A stretch of DNA of 64,000 nucleotides from JACKHA01 sp041401985 (GCA_041401985.1 JAWKTE010000014.1:1-64000), one strand, 5' to 3'. Positions 46,501-55,919 are shown, counted from the first letter of the stretch. Made by a program: numbers and translations. Notes: generated by a model from the sequence alone, not told the origin.

Positions 46501-47256
46501 CGCGCCGGCCAGCGCGCCCGCGTCCAGCGGCTCGCTCTCGGGCCCGACGTGCGACCACTGCTGGAGACCGGAATCTGCACTGATCTCAACGGCCCCGCGC
46601 GTGCACTCCAGGAACACGGGGTGGGCGTCGGCAACGAGCCGGTCGAGCGAGGCAAGCACTCCCGCCGACATCGGACGCCTGCCCGCGTCGCGGACGAGCT
46701 CGATGACCTCGTCGTGCGACAGCGCTCCGATGCCCTGGCCCGAGTCGCCCGAGTTGCCTGAGTCATCCGAGTCGCCCGCCGCCAACGCCGCCTCCAGGGC
46801 AGCGCGGCGGATCGCCCGCTCGTCGGCGTCGTCGGCCAGCCGCCAGCCGGGCGCCATCTCCAGATCCAGCCCCGCCGCGCGGGCCATGCGGAACAGCAGG
46901 GCGTCGATGGTCATGACGCGGAGGCGGTCCATGCGTCGGGCGAGTTCGACCGCCGCGTGCTCGTACGCCGCGGGCGGCCTGGGCACTTCGGTCTGCTTCT
47001 CCAGTTCGCGCCGCTTCGACTCAATGTGGGCGGCTTCCAGCAGCCGCTCGAGCAGGCGATTGAGGATCTCCCCGGCGGCCTTGCGCGTGAAGGTCGTGGC
47101 CAGCACGCGGGCCGGGTCGTCCATCCCGCCCGGTTCGAGCAGCGCGCCCAGCATGCGCCCCGTGAGCGTGTGGGTCTTGCCAGTGCCGGCCGAGGCCCGG
47201 ACGAGGGTTCGCGGCGGCGGCTTGCCGTCGAGTTCGGGGATCGGCGCGTCGCTCAT
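43579..47256 (-). CDS. UvrD/REP-type helicase-nuclease, AddA-like, 1225 aa
   Basis: Helicase and nuclease subunit of a RecBCD/AddAB-type double-strand-break processing complex. Walker A is RASAGTGKTHTL (about 20-31), followed by VLATTFTRKAAGEI (motif Ia) and MTIDALLFRM. Motif II is TLLIDEAQDTSLLQ and motif III VLVVGDPKQSLYAWR. VMTIHAAKGLEFDAVVLPEL is motif V and YVAMTRAKRALV motif VI. The C-terminal PD-(D/E)XK nuclease shows DVIDFKTDRLAS and YSPQVRAYQRAV. It overlaps the AddB-like gene by four bases (ATGA). Its stop codon is supplied by the octamer repeat. Confidence 0.92.
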   Translation of the reverse strand: MSDAPIPELDGKPPPRTLVRASAGTGKTHTLTGRMLGALLEPGGMDDPARVLATTFTRKAAGEILNRLLERLLEAAHIESKRRELEKQTEVPRPPAAYEHAAVELARRMDRLRVMTIDALLFRMARAAGLDLEMAPGWRLADDADERAIRRAALEAALAAGDSDDSGNSGDSGQGIGALSHDEVIELVRDAGRRPMSAGVLASLDRLVADAHPVFLECTRGAVEISADSGLQQWSHVGPESEPLDAGALAGAVARLRGATLPTSGKGADQRPDARFEAAVSKIVEAIHGADWEAAATHTLMRAAGTPGGAFYRKAVDGDLAEALRVLGAHAASHVLADLRRRNEAAGRLLARYESCLWSARRASGAVGFGEVTRLLVWSDVLDNLGDLWYRLDAGLSTLLIDEAQDTSLLQFRMLAPLLDELLSTEEAGRGVLVVGDPKQSLYAWRQAEAELMEQMGVRWRSLEPRTLSASWRSGRVVLDAVNAVFGSLGSCACLARDDRPGLRRAADEFVERYDQHRPGERDAGTDGKVADELGLVQVWTLPSEEDGEGGTDTQAADADADASEPGGASSTGAPRTGRGSQKPKPDMARGVVEAVRRLLAEAGDTPVGIGVLVRTNKPIRTLVRALRDAGIDATEEGGAPLSDDPLVAGVLSLLHLADHPGDTLCAYHVAMTPVGRAIGWHGVPSGARVRRRAMRLRRALASRGWATVLERLVERIAAIDGVPEASVARLWQMLGLVREFEATAPVRTGPLVEMIAERRVASGGQARVRVMTIHAAKGLEFDAVVLPELDRTWGGRGGALMARQGTLGEVTAASLGVRREIAELHPDLREMVRQRDRREAFEGLCTLYVAMTRAKRALVMLMGEYDDSKAKPDSAASAARVVRAGLRTGQQVGQPAGRAAEPLPDAAGPGEAVYERRNGNWWARPGAKEPSVRGPAQRPIEACLAEPTHASLRRARVVSPSSLEGRRPEGDGPVGGLEDGEPIALGARFAVGSPPSEPCAGPSARDLGTIVHAMLASIEWLDEAASTTLDGSDPSLREAAMVEFGRRQLAGDAEALIDAGLAMLQQALGTPGSHVRTCLTRAWSLAGGTHGPHVSNGSRAPLDPVTPEVRREWAFLCQDEPGPAIDPSRPPVPRMLSGTIDRLVLTRGQGATPGAPGPVVRADVIDFKTDRLASPDELAERVAHYSPQVRAYQRAVARMFALPPERVRGVLVFVAAGEVVEVTE

Positions 47257-50200
47257 GGCACGCCCTCCGCCTCAAGTTTCGCGTTCGCGCCCTCCTCGCG
47301 CGTCGCCTTCGCGGCAGCCTGGGCCACCACGCCCCATCCGCCCGCGCTGAGCGCTCCCACCACGCGCGCTTCGTAACGCCCGTTGCCCCGCCCGGCATCG
47401 CGGAACTCGCCACGCCGGATTGCACGTACGACACCCGCGGCCGCGTCGTCCGCGTCGGCGAGCGTCGCGGCGTCCCATTCGGGTTCCGCGACTCCGATGG
47501 CATCGCGCGACGCGCCAACCAGGAAGTACCCGACGGCGATGCGCCCGAGCACGTCCGAACGGTCGCCCGGCTGGCCCGCGACGGCGCTCTGCTTGGACTC
47601 CATCTCTCGCAGCAGCGGGGCCGCGAGGTGGCGGTACAGCGGCAGTTGCAGGTCGATCCACTCCCGGTCCTGGGCGCGCCCGCGTCGGTGGGCCTTGTCG
47701 GGCGTGGGCGGGTTCTCGCCGGCCTTGTAGTCGAAGATGGCCCACTGGCCGCTCTCGTGCCGGTCGATCCGATCGATCCGCCCGTGGATGCCGAAGGTCT
47801 GCTTGTCCACGACCAGGCCGGCCGCCCCCGCCTTGAAGTCGCGCTCGGCGAGCACCACGCGCCAGCCCGCGCGGGCCCGGTCCGCCTGATGCACCGCGGC
47901 CAGATCGAGCCTCTCGCGCGCGATGCCGATCTGAGCGCGAACCACCGCGCGCGGGCTCGGCCCGAACTGCGAGCGGGCCGCGTCGGACAGCGCGTCGCTC
48001 AACGCCTGCCGCACCCGCGCCGGATCGTCGCTCGCGCCCGCGTCGCTGCCCGCGAGCACGCGCAGCGTCTCGTGCAGCAGCGTGCCGATGCCCCGTCCGT
48101 CGAGTTCCGCACCGGGCTCCTCGACATCGCCGAGCCCGCGGACGCGGCGCAGGTAGAACTCGTACGGCGATCGCAGGAACGCGCCGAACGCCGTGACCGA
48201 GAGCGATTCCGGCACGCTCCACACGTCGATGGGCATCGGCGTGTCGTCCGGGTCCGTGATGCGGATGCTCCCGGGCGGTGCCGCGGCGGCGTCCGCGCGC
48301 GCGTCGGCCTCGCCTTCGATCTCCGGCGCGTCGCCCCGCACGAAGCGCTCCAGCCGGCGGGCCGCGACCTCGTCCGCAGCGGCGAACAGGAGGCGGCTCG
48401 GTCGGAGCGGGTTGCCCTGGCCATCGCGCCGGCCGACGACGACGCCGAGCGATCGCTTGGAATGGGCCATGAGTGTGAGCAGGTACGCATCGCGGGCGAG
48501 GCGCGACTCGGATGTGTCGAGCCCCAGCGCCAGACGCAGGCCATCGGGCAGCATCGGCGTCGTGGGCGAGGCCGACGGCACCTGCCCCTCGTTCAGCCCC
48601 ACCACCACCGCGATCGGGGCCGGGTCGAGCGCAAGTTCCAGCCAGCCGACCATCTCGACCGCGTCGTGCCCCGGCTCGGGCGCGATGGCGCGGCCCTCCA
48701 GCGACTCGAGCAGGAGACGCCCGGCCTCCCAAGACACCATCGACGCCGCCGGCCCGCGCGTCATGTCGAGCGCGGCGTCGCGGATCGCGTCGCCGGCCGC
48801 CAGTCGCTGCGTCTGCACGGGATCGACCTCGCGCAGGCGGCGGTGCTCGTACGCGCGTGAGAGCATCGCCAGCCACTCGCGGGCCCACGACGCCGCGGGG
48901 CGCGGCGAGCGATCAAGCAGCGTGTCGAGCAGCAGGTGGACGGCGTCGCGGAGGCGCTCGACCACCGCCCGATGCGACGGATTGCCTCCGGCGAGGGTGC
49001 CGCGGGCCGACTCCGGCACGGCGTCGGACCGGTACCGGTCGAACGACCCGAGCCAGGACTCGACGGGGGAACCGGCATCGCCAGCCGGCCGTGTTCCCAG
49101 GGCGCGGAGCAGCCAACGCTCGCAGTCGGGGTGCCGCACGAGCGCGGCCAGATCCTCCATTGAGCCGGTTCGCGCGTAGTCGCCGGCGAGGCGCACCAGC
49201 GTCGCAACCGGCGTGCGCTCGATCGGCCGTCCCCGCCCGTCGCGCATCTCGATGCCGCGGGGCTGGACGCCTCGGGCCGCGATCGCCAAAGCCGGGGCCA
49301 GTGAGGGGGTTGAGTCGGTCTCGGCGACGCCGACGACGATGTCGACCGGCGCGGGCGGCTCCGCGCCGCTGCCGCACGCTCGGGCAAGCAGATGCAAGGC
49401 CGCGCGGGCTTGGTCGTCGGGTCCGTCGGCGAAGCGGATCGACGCATCATCGAGCGGCACATGGCGCGTCGCCCATCTCTCGCGGGCCGGGCCGACGATC
49501 AGTCCGAACGCGTCGAAGCCATCTGCTTCGGATTCGGGCGCGGCGACATAGGCCGTCACGTCCGGCGCGAGCGCGAGCCCGGCGCGCAGCACGGGCGGGA
49601 GATCGACCACGCCGAGCAGCACGATCCGGTAGCCCATGCCGAGCGGCGTGCGTTCCCCGCCGGCGGGCACGGGTGCCGCCTGGTTGATCGCGTCGATCAG
49701 CGCCAGGTCGGCGTCGTGCATCCCGACCGATTCGATGACCGCCTGGTACGCACGCTGCACGCGATCGGCCGCCTCCCACCGCGGCCCATCGACGAAGCCC
49801 GGCACGTCGTGGCCGATCGACGCCACATCGCCGAACCGGCGTCCGGCGGCGCACACGTCGCGGTGCCACGCCTCGAACAGGCGGGCCACGCGCGACAGGC
49901 CGATCGAGTCGGCCTCGTCTGGCACGTCCTTGAGCAGCGTGCCGAGCGCTTCCCGCCCGTGTTCGCGCAGCGTCGCGACGAGCGCCTCGATCCACGCCAG
50001 CCGGCGCGTCACGACCCCCGCGGGCGGCGTCTCGGGGCGTGCCAGCACCGAACCCAACTCTCCGGGCGACACGATCACGGGCGGGCTGATCGCCCCGCCG
50101 CCGCGGGCCAAGGCCTCTTCGAGCAGCACGCCCCGGAACAGCCGCGCGGCCCGCCCGGTCGGCACGACCAGAACGTGCCCGGAGAAGTCGAACTCGTGGG

Positions 50201-50303
50201 GCCCTTCGGCGGCGGACCCACCCGCCTCATCCAGCAGCCGCCGCGCCGCCGCCGGCAGCACCGGCTCATCCCATCCCAGAAAGACCCGGCGTGGCTCGTG
50301 CAT
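47253..50303 (-). CDS. AddB/RexB-like nuclease subunit with PD-(D/E)XK domain, 1016 aa
   Basis: Partner of the AddA-like protein. The N-terminal half has an inactivated helicase look: VLVVPTGRAARLFRGVLLEE in place of a standard Walker A, then VVVGLNEGQVPSASPTTPML, typical of AddB/RexB. The C-terminal nuclease has RIDRIDRHESGQWAIFDYKA, then WIDLQLPLYRHLA (acidic-K triad and Q motif, about residues 850-900). Four-cysteine iron-sulfur residues of classic AddB are not apparent. The stop overlaps the start of the AddA-like gene, so both are made from one transcript. The start ATG is at 50303. Confidence 0.88.
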   Translation of the reverse strand: MHEPRRVFLGWDEPVLPAAARRLLDEAGGSAAEGPHEFDFSGHVLVVPTGRAARLFRGVLLEEALARGGGAISPPVIVSPGELGSVLARPETPPAGVVTRRLAWIEALVATLREHGREALGTLLKDVPDEADSIGLSRVARLFEAWHRDVCAAGRRFGDVASIGHDVPGFVDGPRWEAADRVQRAYQAVIESVGMHDADLALIDAINQAAPVPAGGERTPLGMGYRIVLLGVVDLPPVLRAGLALAPDVTAYVAAPESEADGFDAFGLIVGPARERWATRHVPLDDASIRFADGPDDQARAALHLLARACGSGAEPPAPVDIVVGVAETDSTPSLAPALAIAARGVQPRGIEMRDGRGRPIERTPVATLVRLAGDYARTGSMEDLAALVRHPDCERWLLRALGTRPAGDAGSPVESWLGSFDRYRSDAVPESARGTLAGGNPSHRAVVERLRDAVHLLLDTLLDRSPRPAASWAREWLAMLSRAYEHRRLREVDPVQTQRLAAGDAIRDAALDMTRGPAASMVSWEAGRLLLESLEGRAIAPEPGHDAVEMVGWLELALDPAPIAVVVGLNEGQVPSASPTTPMLPDGLRLALGLDTSESRLARDAYLLTLMAHSKRSLGVVVGRRDGQGNPLRPSRLLFAAADEVAARRLERFVRGDAPEIEGEADARADAAAAPPGSIRITDPDDTPMPIDVWSVPESLSVTAFGAFLRSPYEFYLRRVRGLGDVEEPGAELDGRGIGTLLHETLRVLAGSDAGASDDPARVRQALSDALSDAARSQFGPSPRAVVRAQIGIARERLDLAAVHQADRARAGWRVVLAERDFKAGAAGLVVDKQTFGIHGRIDRIDRHESGQWAIFDYKAGENPPTPDKAHRRGRAQDREWIDLQLPLYRHLAAPLLREMESKQSAVAGQPGDRSDVLGRIAVGYFLVGASRDAIGVAEPEWDAATLADADDAAAGVVRAIRRGEFRDAGRGNGRYEARVVGALSAGGWGVVAQAAAKATREEGANAKLEAEGVP

Positions 50304-50576
50304 CGCGAATCCATCATAAGGAAGGCATCCGCGCGGGCCGATTATGCGGACCGGGTTGGAGACCCCCTCTCCGATCCCGTGCGCCGCGCCCGCCGCCCGC
50401 CCGCCCCAGACGCTCTGGACGGGTTGGGAGGGTGGGCAATGCCTGTGGCCTGCGCCGGTGGGTGAAGTTGGGCAGGGTCGGGGTCGATAGTGCGAGTGGG
50501 AGGACGAGGTCGCGCGCGTCGCCCCGCGGCGTCGCGCTCAGCACGCGCCCGCGGTGGGCATGGCCGGAGTCCTGGC

Positions 50577-51206
50577 ATGAGCGACAGCAAGCCCTCCGAC
50601 TGGGCCGACAAGCGGATCTTCACGACGGGCGAGGCCGCCCAGGTCTGCAAGGTCAGCCAGCAGACCATCATCCGCTGCTTCGACTCGGGCCGCCTGACGG
50701 GCTTCCGCGTGCCCGGCTCGAAGTTCCGGCGCATCCCCAGGGAGGAACTGGTCCGCTTCATGCGGGCCAACAACATCCCGCTGGACCCGCTGGAGGGCGC
50801 CCGCCGGCGGGTGCTGATCGTGGACGACGACAAGGCCGTGCTCGAACTGCTGGTGGACATCATCCAGCGGGACGGGCGGTTCGAGATCAAGACCGCGAGC
50901 ACGGGCTACGACGCGGGACTGATGACCGAGTCGTTCAAGCCGCACATGCTCCTGCTGGACTACATGCTGCCGGACCTCAACGGCAACATCGTGTGCCAGC
51001 GGATCCGGTCCAATCCGACGCTCTCGGAGACGAAGATCATCTTCATCAGCGGCGTGGTCCGCCCGGAGGAGATCACCGGGCTGATGGCCGCGGGCGCGGA
51101 CGAGTTCGTCAAGAAGCCGTTCGACGTGGACGCCCTGATCAAACGGATGGCCGATCTGCTCGGCATGGGCGCACCGGCCCACCACAAGAACAACGGGAAG
51201 GGCTGA
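50577..51206 (+). CDS. HTH (excisionase/MerR-type) plus receiver-domain protein, 209 aa
   Basis: Response regulator with an unusual order: DNA-binding domain first. Residues about 14-65 are a winged-helix excisionase-type domain (FTTGEAAQVCKVSQQTIIRC, GFRVPGSKFRRIPREEL). The receiver is at about 80-200: acidic pocket VLIVDDDK, phospho-acceptor Asp in MLLLDYMLPDLNG, conserved Thr/Ser position FISGVV and Lys in FVKKPFD. It stands just before the HDOD-histidine kinase, its probable partner. Divergent from addB with a 273-base gap. Confidence 0.9.
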   Translation: MSDSKPSDWADKRIFTTGEAAQVCKVSQQTIIRCFDSGRLTGFRVPGSKFRRIPREELVRFMRANNIPLDPLEGARRRVLIVDDDKAVLELLVDIIQRDGRFEIKTASTGYDAGLMTESFKPHMLLLDYMLPDLNGNIVCQRIRSNPTLSETKIIFISGVVRPEEITGLMAAGADEFVKKPFDVDALIKRMADLLGMGAPAHHKNNGKG

Positions 51207-51269
51207 TCCGCCGGCGGGCCACGCCCGCCTGCCACACCCCGGCCCCGGGGGCCGCCAGGGGCGACGACG

Positions 51270-53567
51270 ATGGACGCCGCCCAGCCCAACCCGAACGCCG
51301 CGCCCGGCTCGACGCAGCACGTCGAACTGATCCTGCGCCGCCTCGACTCGCTGCCGACGCTGTCGCCGATCGCCACGCGGATCCTGCAACTGGGCTCCGA
51401 TGACAAGGCCGAGATCGCCGAGGTCGCGTCGCTGATCGAATCGGACCCGGCCTTGACCGTCCGCATCCTGGGCCTGTGCCGCAAGGCCGAGCGCGGGCTG
51501 GGCGGGCGGATCACGACCGTTCGGCGTGCGGTGGTCATGCTGGGGCTGGAGGCCGTGCAGTCGGCGGTGCTGGGCGTGGCCGTGTTCGAACTGCTCGACC
51601 GCGAGAGCGAGATCCAGGAGCGGACCGCCGAGGCTCTGGGGCACGCCAAGGGCGCGTACGAGTTCGACCGCCGCGGGTTCTGGCAGCACGCGATCGGCGT
51701 GGCGTGTGCCGCGGAACTCATCGCCGAGCGCCACCCCGAGGCCGGCGTTGCGCCCGAGGAGGCGTTCACCGGCGGTCTGCTGCACGGGCTGGGGCGTCTG
51801 GTGCTGCAACTGGTGCTCCCGCAGGCGTACCGGCGGGTGATCGAGGCGTGCGAGCGTCGCCAGTCGGCGGCGGCCCCGGTCGAGCGGGCCATCATCGGGA
51901 TGGACAACCACCTGGCGGGCAAGCGCGTGTGCGAGCACTGGGGCCTGCCCACGCCGATCGCCGACACGATCTGGCTGCACTCGCAGCCCGCCGCGTCGCT
52001 GCCGAGCGTCGCGCACAAGGAACTGATCCTGCTGGTGACCGCGGCCCGGGCGGTGTGCCGCCAGCTCCACCTGGGCTGGTCGGGCGACTGCGACACGCCG
52101 CCGAGCATGGAGACGGTGTTCATCGAGGCCGGACTCGATCCGAACCGCATCCGGCGCCTGATCCCGAAACTCCACGACGCGGTCGCGTCGCGCTGCAACG
52201 TGCTGGGGCTGGACCGATCCGAGTCGCCCGACCTGCTGATCCAGTCGGTCTCGAACGCCAACAAGCGCCTGAGCCGCGCGAATCGCGCGCTGGAAGACCG
52301 CGTCCGCACGACCGCCGGGCTCCACCGCTGCCTGGTGGCGATCCGCGAGTTCCACCAGCACACGGGCGCGCCGCGCTCGACCGCCGAGGCCCAGGCCGGG
52401 ATCGGGCTGTCGGCCCGGAGTGTGCTGGGCGACGGGTACATCGCGCTGCTGGGCCTCGAGGCCGACGCGTGGCACCTGATCGAGATCGGGCCCGACGGCG
52501 ATCCGGGGGCTCCACTGGCCGACCAGCCGCCGGCGGACTACGCCGATCGTGTCGCCCTGGGTGACCTGGCCCACAATCCCGCCGCCGCCGGTGCGGTCGC
52601 GGCCTGGGTCCTGGCCCACGCGGACAACCGCGTCAAGACCCGCGGCCTCCGCGCAGTCGCCCTGGGCGACGCCGCCATGCCCAGCGCCCTGCTGCTGTTC
52701 GAGAACCGCAACACCATCGCCGAGATCCTGGGCGACGGGCTCGAGTCGCTCCGGGCCGCGTGGGGCGCGGCGTGGCTGACCGGGCAGCGACAGGACGAGG
52801 TCCGCGTGCTGGGCGAGCAACTGGCCGAGGCCTCGCGCCGCCTCAGCGAGGCCCACGACCGCCTCACCGAGGCCGAGTCGTTGGCACGCCTGGGTGAGAT
52901 GACCGCGGGCGCGGCCCACGAGATGAACAACCCGCTCGCGGTCATCTCCGGGCGGGCCCAACTGCTCGCGCTGCGACTGGCCGACACCGCCGAGGGCTCC
53001 TCGGCGAAGGCCATCGTTAGCGCCACCCGCGACCTAACCGAACTGATCACCAGCCTGCACCTTCTTGCCGATCCGCCCGAGCCGAAAGTGCGCCCCTGTA
53101 CGATCGGCGATGTGGCGGATCGTGCGCTCCAGATCGCGCGCGACCGCCTCAACCGCGACGTGCCGCTGGCCATCAACGCCCAAGACTCGCGACTGCAACT
53201 GGTTGTGGACCCCGACCTGCTCGGGCAGGCCCTGGCCGAGATCGTCTGCAACGCGGCAGAAAGTGCCGGGCCGGACCAGGATCGCCCCACGATCTCCCTG
53301 CGGGCTCAAACCGACCCCCTCGATGGCCGACTTGTCCTCTCGGTGATCGACACCGGCCCGGGGCTGTCGCCGCGGGCGCTGCGTCACGCGTTCGACCCGT
53401 TCTTCTCCGAGAAGCCGGCGGGTCGGCAGCGTGGGCTCGGGCTGCCCCGGGCGCGGCGTCTGGTGCAGCAGATGGACGGCCAGATCACCATCGAACCCGC
53501 GAGCCCGGTTGGAACCGAGGCCCGCATCACCCTGGCTTCACCGGCGACCCGCGCACAGGCCGCCTGA
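51270..53567 (+). CDS. HDOD-domain sensor histidine kinase, 765 aa
   Basis: Soluble sensor kinase. An HDOD domain fills about residues 17-220 (LPTLSPIATRILQL, FTGGLLHGLGRLVL, GKRVCEHWGLP). A middle GAF-like region follows at about 340-490. A coiled-coil (QLAEASRRLSEAHDRLTEAE) leads to the phospho-acceptor helix GEMTAGAAHEMNNPLAVISG (about 545-564, His in AHEMNNP). The ATPase shows N-box EIVCNAAESA, G1 DTGPGLSP and a G2 GLGLPRAR. No transmembrane helix is present, so the signal is likely intracellular. It begins 63 bases after the HTH-receiver gene and is followed by a receiver-like/GAF protein, forming a three-gene module. Confidence 0.92.
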   Translation: MDAAQPNPNAAPGSTQHVELILRRLDSLPTLSPIATRILQLGSDDKAEIAEVASLIESDPALTVRILGLCRKAERGLGGRITTVRRAVVMLGLEAVQSAVLGVAVFELLDRESEIQERTAEALGHAKGAYEFDRRGFWQHAIGVACAAELIAERHPEAGVAPEEAFTGGLLHGLGRLVLQLVLPQAYRRVIEACERRQSAAAPVERAIIGMDNHLAGKRVCEHWGLPTPIADTIWLHSQPAASLPSVAHKELILLVTAARAVCRQLHLGWSGDCDTPPSMETVFIEAGLDPNRIRRLIPKLHDAVASRCNVLGLDRSESPDLLIQSVSNANKRLSRANRALEDRVRTTAGLHRCLVAIREFHQHTGAPRSTAEAQAGIGLSARSVLGDGYIALLGLEADAWHLIEIGPDGDPGAPLADQPPADYADRVALGDLAHNPAAAGAVAAWVLAHADNRVKTRGLRAVALGDAAMPSALLLFENRNTIAEILGDGLESLRAAWGAAWLTGQRQDEVRVLGEQLAEASRRLSEAHDRLTEAESLARLGEMTAGAAHEMNNPLAVISGRAQLLALRLADTAEGSSAKAIVSATRDLTELITSLHLLADPPEPKVRPCTIGDVADRALQIARDRLNRDVPLAINAQDSRLQLVVDPDLLGQALAEIVCNAAESAGPDQDRPTISLRAQTDPLDGRLVLSVIDTGPGLSPRALRHAFDPFFSEKPAGRQRGLGLPRARRLVQQMDGQITIEPASPVGTEARITLASPATRAQAA

Positions 53568-53614
53568 ATCCAACGACCGACCCGGGCGACGAGGCCCCGC
53601 TGGTGGAGAGACCC

Positions 53615-54787
53615 ATGCCCAGCCGGAGAGCGATCCACGGGCCGTACGGAGCGGCGCACGCGGGCATCGAGGCCCGCCCCACGCCGCGCCCCGTGCCGGA
53701 GGTTGTTTCCGGCGCCGGACGCCACGCCATCGAGGGCGTGCGTGTGCTGGTGGTCTCGCCGGTGCGCTCGACGCGTGACCGCCTCGTCGCGCTGCTGGCC
53801 GCATCGGGCGCCCGCTGCCTGCACACCGACGACGCCGATGAGTTGCCCGAGTTCCTCGCCGCCCACCGCTTCGACGTGGTGATGCTCAGCGACCAGATCG
53901 CCGGAGCCGCCGCCGCCGCGCTGCTGACCGACCGCCCGCGCGAGACCTCGGCCCCGCCGAGCGTCGTGATCGTCTCCGAGCACCCGACGATGGAGCAGGC
54001 CCTGGCCGCCATGCGGGCCGGTGCGTCGGACCTGATCGCGTCGCGCCCGAGCGCCGATGACCTGCTGGCGTGCATCGCCGGGGCCGCGGAGAAGTCGCGG
54101 GCCAGGCGGGCCGAGGCCCGTCGTGTCCGGCGCCTGCGTCGCCTGTGCAAGAGGCTCAACTCGGCGCGTCGTGAGGTGGTGGGCCAGATCGAGTCGCTGT
54201 GCGACGATATGGCCGGCGCCTACGAGCGCATGAGCGACCAGATGACCCGCGTGGCCATCTCCAGCGAGTTCAACAGCCTCGTCCGCCAGGACCTCGACGT
54301 CGAGGGCCTGCTGCGGACCGTGCTGGAGTACGCCCTGGCCCGCCTGGGCCCGACCAACGCGGCGATCTTCCTGCCGTCGTCCTCCGGCGAGCACACGTTG
54401 GGGGCGTACGTGAACTACGACGTGCCCAAGGATGCGGCGGAGGTCCTGCTCGACCACCTGACCACCGTCGTCCCCCACCGCTTTGAGGATGTTGAGGCCC
54501 CGGCCCACTTCGTCGGCGACGCGGCGATGGAGCGGGCCCTGGGCGAGGACGCCCACTGGCTCGAAGGCCGCGGCCTGGTCGTCATGGCCTGCCGCAAGGA
54601 CGGCGAGACGCTGGCGGTCGCGGCGTTCTTCCGCGACGCGGCCGTGCCGTTCACACAGGCCCACCTTGAGTCGTGCGAGATCATCGCGGACCTGTTCGGC
54701 CAGCAACTCGGGCGCGTGATCCACGTGCACCACCGGCACCTGCCGATGGATGAGTGGGGGCTGCCGGGGGACCCGACCAGCCGGTGA
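53615..54787 (+). CDS. Degenerate receiver plus GAF-domain protein, 390 aa
   Basis: The start is taken at the ATG at 53615, after GGAGAG; a GTG at 53603 is also in frame. Residues about 40-165 fold like a receiver (VRVLVVSPVRSTRDRLVALL; FDVVMLSDQIAG; VVIVSEHPTMEQALAAMRAG), but the acidic pair after the first strand is missing and the phospho-site region reads VMLSDQ, so phosphorylation is doubtful. A basic coiled segment and a GAF-type domain (about 240-375, LGAYVNYDVPKDAAEVLLDH) follow. It is likely an accessory to the HDOD kinase encoded 47 bases upstream. Confidence 0.82.
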   Translation: MPSRRAIHGPYGAAHAGIEARPTPRPVPEVVSGAGRHAIEGVRVLVVSPVRSTRDRLVALLAASGARCLHTDDADELPEFLAAHRFDVVMLSDQIAGAAAAALLTDRPRETSAPPSVVIVSEHPTMEQALAAMRAGASDLIASRPSADDLLACIAGAAEKSRARRAEARRVRRLRRLCKRLNSARREVVGQIESLCDDMAGAYERMSDQMTRVAISSEFNSLVRQDLDVEGLLRTVLEYALARLGPTNAAIFLPSSSGEHTLGAYVNYDVPKDAAEVLLDHLTTVVPHRFEDVEAPAHFVGDAAMERALGEDAHWLEGRGLVVMACRKDGETLAVAAFFRDAAVPFTQAHLESCEIIADLFGQQLGRVIHVHHRHLPMDEWGLPGDPTSR

Positions 54788-54828
54788 GGCGAGGACCGGA
54801 TCGGGCCGGGCTACTCGGGCGCTTCGCC

Positions 54829-55632
54829 TCATCGAGACAGCGGATCAGCCCATACCGGCGGTCTTGGATCGGTCAGGTTCGTCCGACCAGCCATGCGTGT
54901 GAGCCGCCACAGCGCCCGCGGATTCAGCCCGCATTCCGGGCAGCGGATGTCGCGCGAGCGGATTGCGTAACGGCATCGCGGGCACTGGCCGCGGGCGTAG
55001 CACTCGTGCCCGCGGTCCATGGTGCGGCCGAGGGTGATGCGGGGCAAGCTGCGCTTCAAGAGGACCGAGGCCGCACCCAGGCTCACGAACGCCAAAGCAA
55101 GGATCACGACGCTCGACCACCTGATCGCACGAACAGTGCCAATGCCGCTCGAACCAGCGGCCTGCGACTCCAGCGCGCGAACAACGGCGCGCCGAAGCAT
55201 CGCACGCTCGCTCAGAGGATGGTGTTCCAGTTCCCAAGTCATCGCACCATAAGTCCTGAGTAGCCACTCGCCGATATCCCCCGGCGTGGGGTCGACAACG
55301 TCGGCACCCTGGGGCCCGGGCCGCACGCTCCACCTCACCCGTTCGACTTCGAACTCCACATTGCAGCGCACGAACAAGTAGTCCGTTCTGGACTCGAGGT
55401 GAACCCAGACGAAGGCCGCCCCGTATGACCGCGGAGGCTGCTCGTCGAGGTCCAGTATTCGGCCCGATCGATCAACCAGAACGCGCGGCAGAGCCGAACG
55501 GGTGCGGTATGCGGGCTCGACACTCGCCGCCGGAATGGTCAAAAGCAGCAAACCCACCCCACCCAACACCCACACCAACGCGACGATCCTCTTCAACCGA
55601 CGCGCCCGCGCGATGGACTCCGGCCCCGCCAT
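54829..55632 (-). CDS. Two-helix membrane protein with C-terminal zinc ribbon, 267 aa
   Basis: The start is chosen at the ATG at 55632 (MAGPESIARARRLKRIVALV); the frame is open further but runs through the tRNA gene. The first helix is IVALVWVLGGVGLLLLTIPA (about 16-35) and the second VVILALAFVSLGAASVLL (about 180-197), bracketing an extracytoplasmic domain of about 140 residues. The cytoplasmic C-terminus has QCPRCRYAIRSRDIRCPECG, a four-cysteine zinc ribbon. Function unknown; proteins with this ribbon are common in planctomycetes. Confidence 0.72.
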   Translation of the reverse strand: MAGPESIARARRLKRIVALVWVLGGVGLLLLTIPAASVEPAYRTRSALPRVLVDRSGRILDLDEQPPRSYGAAFVWVHLESRTDYLFVRCNVEFEVERVRWSVRPGPQGADVVDPTPGDIGEWLLRTYGAMTWELEHHPLSERAMLRRAVVRALESQAAGSSGIGTVRAIRWSSVVILALAFVSLGAASVLLKRSLPRITLGRTMDRGHECYARGQCPRCRYAIRSRDIRCPECGLNPRALWRLTRMAGRTNLTDPRPPVWADPLSR

Positions 55633-55845
55633 GCCACGAGAAGGTACCGCCCGGCCACCCCATCCGGTTCCGCCGGCGTCGACCCAAGCGCCCCGCGCCG
55701 CATCTGGGAAGTCCTCGCAGGCCAGCCCGGCCGACTGGCGAGGCCGTCCGACCCCGGTATACTTCACGACTTGGCACCGCCGTGCAGCGGGGTGCCGGGG
55801 AGGTGGCCAAGGGCGATCACAAGCCCAAAAACCACCGAGAGTTAC

Positions 55846-55919
55846 GGGCGATTGGCGCAGTTGGCTAGCGCGCATGCATGACACGCATGAGGTCACAGGT
55901 TCGAGCCCTGTATCGCCCA
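55846..55919 (+). tRNA. tRNA-Val (anticodon GAC)
   Basis: A 74-base cloverleaf: acceptor GGGCGAT/ATCGCCC, D stem GCGC/GCGC, anticodon stem CATGC/GCATG with loop ATGACAC (anticodon GAC, reading Val codons GUC and GUU), variable AGGTC, T stem ACAGG/CCTGT with TTCGAGC loop, and discriminator A. CCA is not encoded. Confidence 0.95.
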
